From positions 1-9,018 of the forward strand of contig NZ_JH604948.1 in the NCBI RefSeq assembly GCF_000250875.1: DNA of 9,018 bases, given 5' to 3'. Under the pieces are notes generated by a model. The model was not told the DNA's origin, made no database searches, and saw only the letters and a list, made by a program, of their open reading frames with translations. Below, in pieces: positions 7,307 through 9,018 of the stretch (within the stretch, counting starts at the first letter, position 1; each line of letters opens with the position of its first letter). Both the position numbers and the translations under genes were made by a program. The stretch is from Sutterella parvirubra YIT 11816 (GTDB lineage Bacteria; Pseudomonadota; Gammaproteobacteria; Burkholderiales; Burkholderiaceae_F).

Positions 7307-7331
7307 GACAAACCAGTCTGAGGGTACCCAC

Positions 7332-8264
7332 ATGTTCAAGCAGCGAACGCTTCGCGAAAGCGTGACGGCCACCGGCATCGGGCTTCACAGCGGCCGCAAG
7401 GTGCGGCTCACGCTCCGCCCCGCCGACCCGGGCGCGGGCATCGTCTTCCGCCGCGTCGACGTGACGCCCGCCGTCGACATTCCCGCCGAGGCGACGAACG
7501 TGAATGACACCCGCATGGCGACCACGGTGAACGTGGGCCGCACGGCGGTGGCGACGATCGAGCACCTGATGAGCGCGATGTCGGGGCTCGGGATCGACAA
7601 CGCGGTGGTCGAGGTCGACGCGCCGGAAATCCCGATCATGGACGGCTCGGGTGCGAGTTTTCTCTTTTTGATCCGCCAGGCGGGCGTGGTCGAGCAGGAC
7701 GCCGCCAAGCGGTTCGTCCGCGTGACGAAGCCCGTCGAAGTGCGGGAAGGCGACAAATGGGCGAGGTTGGAACCCCATGAGGGGTATAAGCTCAGCTTCG
7801 CGATCGACTTCGGGCACCCCGCGATCGACGCGACCGAGCAGTTCGCCGAAGTGGACTTCTCCCGCACGACCTACGAGCAGGCGGTCTCCCGCGCGCGCAC
7901 GTTCGGGTTCGTGCAGGACGTGGAGATGCTCCGCCGCATGGGGTTGGCGCAGGGCGGCGCCTTGGGGAACGCGATCGTGTTGGACGAATTCCGGATTCTC
8001 AATCCCGAAGGTCTTCGCGGACAGGACGAATTCGTGAAGCACAAGATCCTCGACGCCATGGGTGACCTCTATGTGCTCGGCCACCCGCTGCTCGCCCACT
8101 ACCGCGCCTTCAAGTCGGGACACGGGTTGAACAACCAGCTCCTGCGCGAGCTTTTGAAGAACCCGGATTCGTGGACCTGGGCGACCTTCGAGAACGAGCG
8201 CGACTGCCCGGTCGACTTCTGGATGACGCGCCCGGGCGGGGATCCGGCGGATCCCCTGGCTTGA
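7332..8264 (+). CDS. lpxC: LpxC, UDP-3-O-acyl-N-acetylglucosamine deacetylase
   Basis: LpxC is the zinc-dependent cytoplasmic deacetylase that commits UDP-3-O-acyl-GlcNAc to lipid A. The 310-residue length is normal. The N-terminus reads [20 protein letters not shown] (4-23). Catalytic Glu and the first zinc His lie in TIEHLMSA (E77, H78), followed by MDGSGASF (103-110). The second half has [11 protein letters not shown] (208-218), the other zinc ligands in [15 protein letters not shown] (H237, D241) and the catalytic His in KSGHGLNN (H264). All positions are one less than in the E. coli enzyme. The reading frame stays open upstream into ftsZ, but the true start is the ATG at 7332: GAGGG lies 7 nt before it and family similarity begins there. 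The last codons ([10 protein letters not shown]) lie on a perfect DNA hairpin. In E. coli, LpxC level is set by FtsH proteolysis of the C-terminus; this C-terminus is different, so that control cannot be assumed. Confidence 0.97.
   Translation: MFKQRTLRESVTATGIGLHSGRKVRLTLRPADPGAGIVFRRVDVTPAVDIPAEATNVNDTRMATTVNVGRTAVATIEHLMSAMSGLGIDNAVVEVDAPEIPIMDGSGASFLFLIRQAGVVEQDAAKRFVRVTKPVEVREGDKWARLEPHEGYKLSFAIDFGHPAIDATEQFAEVDFSRTTYEQAVSRARTFGFVQDVEMLRRMGLAQGGALGNAIVLDEFRILNPEGLRGQDEFVKHKILDAMGDLYVLGHPLLAHYRAFKSGHGLNNQLLRELLKNPDSWTWATFENERDCPVDFWMTRPGGDPADPLA
8238..8256 (+). repeat. Perfect hairpin in the last codons of lpxC
   Basis: GGGGATCC (8238-8245) and GGATCCCC (8249-8256) form an 8-bp perfect stem with a 3-nt GGC loop, ending 5 nt before the lpxC stop codon. 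It lies in coding sequence, so it may only reflect the G/C-rich codons for Gly, Asp, Pro, Ala and Asp, but it could slow ribosomes or polymerase at the gene end. Confidence 0.5.
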
Positions 8265-8279
8265 TCGGCCTGATCGGCC
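8262..8279 (+). repeat. Tandem TGATCGGCC repeat at the lpxC stop codon
   Basis: Two exact head-to-tail copies of TGATCGGCC (8262-8270 and 8271-8279), with a decayed third copy beginning TGAGCC at 8280. The first copy contains the lpxC stop codon, and the repeats place further TGA codons in the same frame directly behind it, acting as back-up stops. Confidence 0.6.
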
Positions 8280-8280
8280 T

Positions 8281-8307
8281 GAGCCGTCCGCCCCAAGGGG
8301 CGGGCTC
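8281..8307. terminator. GC-rich hairpin between convergent genes
   Basis: CCGCCCC (8288-8294) pairs with GGGGCGG (8297-8303) around an AA, so in practice a 6-bp stem with a CAAG loop. The outer GAGC/GCTC (8281-8284 with 8304-8307) extends the stem after a 3-nt bulge. It starts 17 nt after the lpxC stop. No T-run follows on the + strand. Its position between convergent genes suggests a terminator or 3'-end stabiliser for lpxC. Confidence 0.5.
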
Positions 8308-8310
8308 ACT

Positions 8311-8390
8311 GCCGACCCGCTCAGAGAACACTGAAGCCCACGAATCCGCGGGCTTCAGTCGTCTGGGGACGGTGTTCGGAGGAGGTCGGC
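8311..8390. terminator. Nested hairpin cluster between convergent genes
   Basis: The core is ACTGAAGCCC (8330-8339) with GGGCTTCAGT (8350-8359), a perfect 10-bp stem with a 10-nt loop. It is nested inside GAACAC/GTGTTC (8326-8331 with 8372-8377) and GCCGACC/GGTCGGC (8311-8317 with 8384-8390). A second small hairpin CGTC/GACG (8360-8363 with 8368-8371) fills the right side, so the whole can fold as a three-way junction. On the minus strand the core stem is followed by TGTTCTCT, a modest T-rich run, which fits a terminator for the minus-strand gene ending at 8393. Bidirectional termination is the plain explanation. Confidence 0.5.
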
Positions 8391-8392
8391 CG

Positions 8393-9018
8393 TCACTGCC
8401 CGGCCGAATCCTTCGGGTCGGCCTCGGCTGCGGCCCGTTCCGCGTCCTCGCGGATCCGCTGCTCCCGCACCTCGTCCATCAGATCCTGGAAATGCGCCTC
8501 CCACTGCGCTTCCGCCGAATGTTCCCGGCGAAGCTCCTCAGGGGGCGCCGCCATGCGGATCGGGGGCGGAAGCGGCGCCTTGGGGGCGGCTGCCGTCCTG
8601 AGCTGCTCGGCTAAGGTCGCGGCGGCCTCCTCCCAGCGGAGAAGATCCGCCTGAAGGCCGTCCAGCTCCGTGAGGCGCTCTTCCGTCCAGAAGGCTTCCG
8701 GGTCCACGTCGTCGGGGAGGGCGAAGGCACTCATCCGGGCGTCCAACAGCGACGACTCGGCGTCCAACGCCGCGCAGGCGTCTTCCTTCTCGCGGCGCGC
8801 GGCGATGCGGGCGAGCATCCGGGTGCGCACGCCTGCGAGCCCTTCGTCCTTCGCGGCCGAAGCTTCGTCCGGCACCAAGTCCGGGTCGGGAGCGGCGGGA
8901 AGGTGTTCGCGCGCCTGCCGGACCGCGTAGACCCCGCGCATGAAGCGGGTGTGGAGGCGCTCCATCCGGCGGAGGGCCTCCGGGACGCGCTCCTCAGGGC
9001 GCGGGGCGACGGTCTTCG
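8393..9018 (-). CDS. Uncharacterised charged, helical protein, N-terminus cut by the window edge
   Basis: I do not recognise this protein. The frame is open from the right window edge to a TGA at 8393-8395, giving 207 visible residues, so the start probably lies outside. An ATG at 8965 with GGAGG about 11 nt upstream is a possible start for a 190-residue form. The visible protein is rich in Ala, Glu, Arg and Asp, with no signal peptide or membrane segment in view and a single Cys. Three stretches look helical or coiled-coil-like: MLARIAARREKEDACAAL, ERLTELDGLQADLLRWEEAA, and EAQWEAHFQDLMDEVREQR. Pro-rich links separate them (AAPDPDLVPDE, APKAPLPPP). Its codon use (C/G third positions with frequent GAA and TTG) resembles the dcw genes, supporting a real native gene. 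It points toward lpxC, so it is not part of the dcw transcript. In many betaproteobacteria a DUF721/DciA-type gene follows lpxC; this is on the other strand and shows no such motif that I can see. Confidence 0.72.
   Translation of the reverse strand, partial: KTVAPRPEERVPEALRRMERLHTRFMRGVYAVRQAREHLPAAPDPDLVPDEASAAKDEGLAGVRTRMLARIAARREKEDACAALDAESSLLDARMSAFALPDDVDPEAFWTEERLTELDGLQADLLRWEEAAATLAEQLRTAAAPKAPLPPPIRMAAPPEELRREHSAEAQWEAHFQDLMDEVREQRIREDAERAAAEADPKDSAGQ

Noticed and set aside
6936..7331. Possible long N-terminal extension of lpxC, or an ftsZ-overlapping gene in the lpxC frame
   Set aside because: The upstream frame overlaps the ftsZ C-terminus and is Arg/Pro-rich. LpxC family similarity begins at the ATG at 7332, which has its own ribosome site.
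8311..8390. tRNA-like gene (7-bp outer stem, about 80 nt)
   Set aside because: No D-arm, anticodon arm or T-arm pattern fits: the five bases that should pair for a T-stem next to the outer stem do not match, and no GTTCGA-type T-loop is in the right place.

Overview
This window is the distal half of a division and cell wall (dcw) cluster. On the + strand, in order, are the 3' end of ftsW, then murG, murC, ddlB, ftsQ, ftsA, ftsZ and lpxC. Past lpxC the strand switches, and the right edge holds a convergent minus-strand gene that I do not recognise. The order is the canonical proteobacterial one. LpxC (lipid A synthesis) indicates a Gram-negative envelope. The DNA is strongly GC-rich with C/G-rich third codon positions. 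The FtsZ N-terminus and the MurG acceptor-loop variant (MNCD instead of HEQN) look most like Burkholderiales (Betaproteobacteria). A high-GC Sutterellaceae-type organism is my best guess, but it rests on remembered family patterns and not on a search.

Layout: 2-160 is the FtsW C-terminus, overlapping murG by 4 bp (157-1260). A 124-bp spacer with short [13 protein letters not shown] repeats separates murG from murC (1385-2785). ddlB (2821-3762), ftsQ (3779-4606) and ftsA (4609-5856) follow with gaps of 35, 16 and 2 bp. A 106-bp spacer with a good sigma70-like promoter candidate precedes ftsZ (5963-7216). A strong hairpin and a 115-bp spacer precede lpxC (7332-8264). Between lpxC and the minus-strand gene (8393 to beyond 9018) lies about 130 bp packed with hairpins, including an apparent compact three-way junction.

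How the genes work together: MurC adds L-Ala to UDP-MurNAc, Ddl makes the D-Ala-D-Ala dipeptide, and MurG converts lipid I to lipid II, which FtsW polymerises at the septum. FtsZ forms the Z-ring, FtsA tethers it to the membrane through a basic amphipathic C-terminal helix, and FtsQ is the periplasmic scaffold of the divisome. LpxC commits UDP-acyl-GlcNAc to lipid A, so both envelope polymers and the division ring are made from one locus.

No mobile element, CRISPR array, tRNA or rRNA was seen. The most interesting points are non-canonical residues in otherwise intact proteins (FtsA phosphate-2 loop, FtsZ GAN-to-GAR, MurG HEQN-to-MNCD), the very short FtsQ tail behind a poor ribosome site, and the structured DNA/RNA region after lpxC. 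I found no clearly novel multi-gene system.
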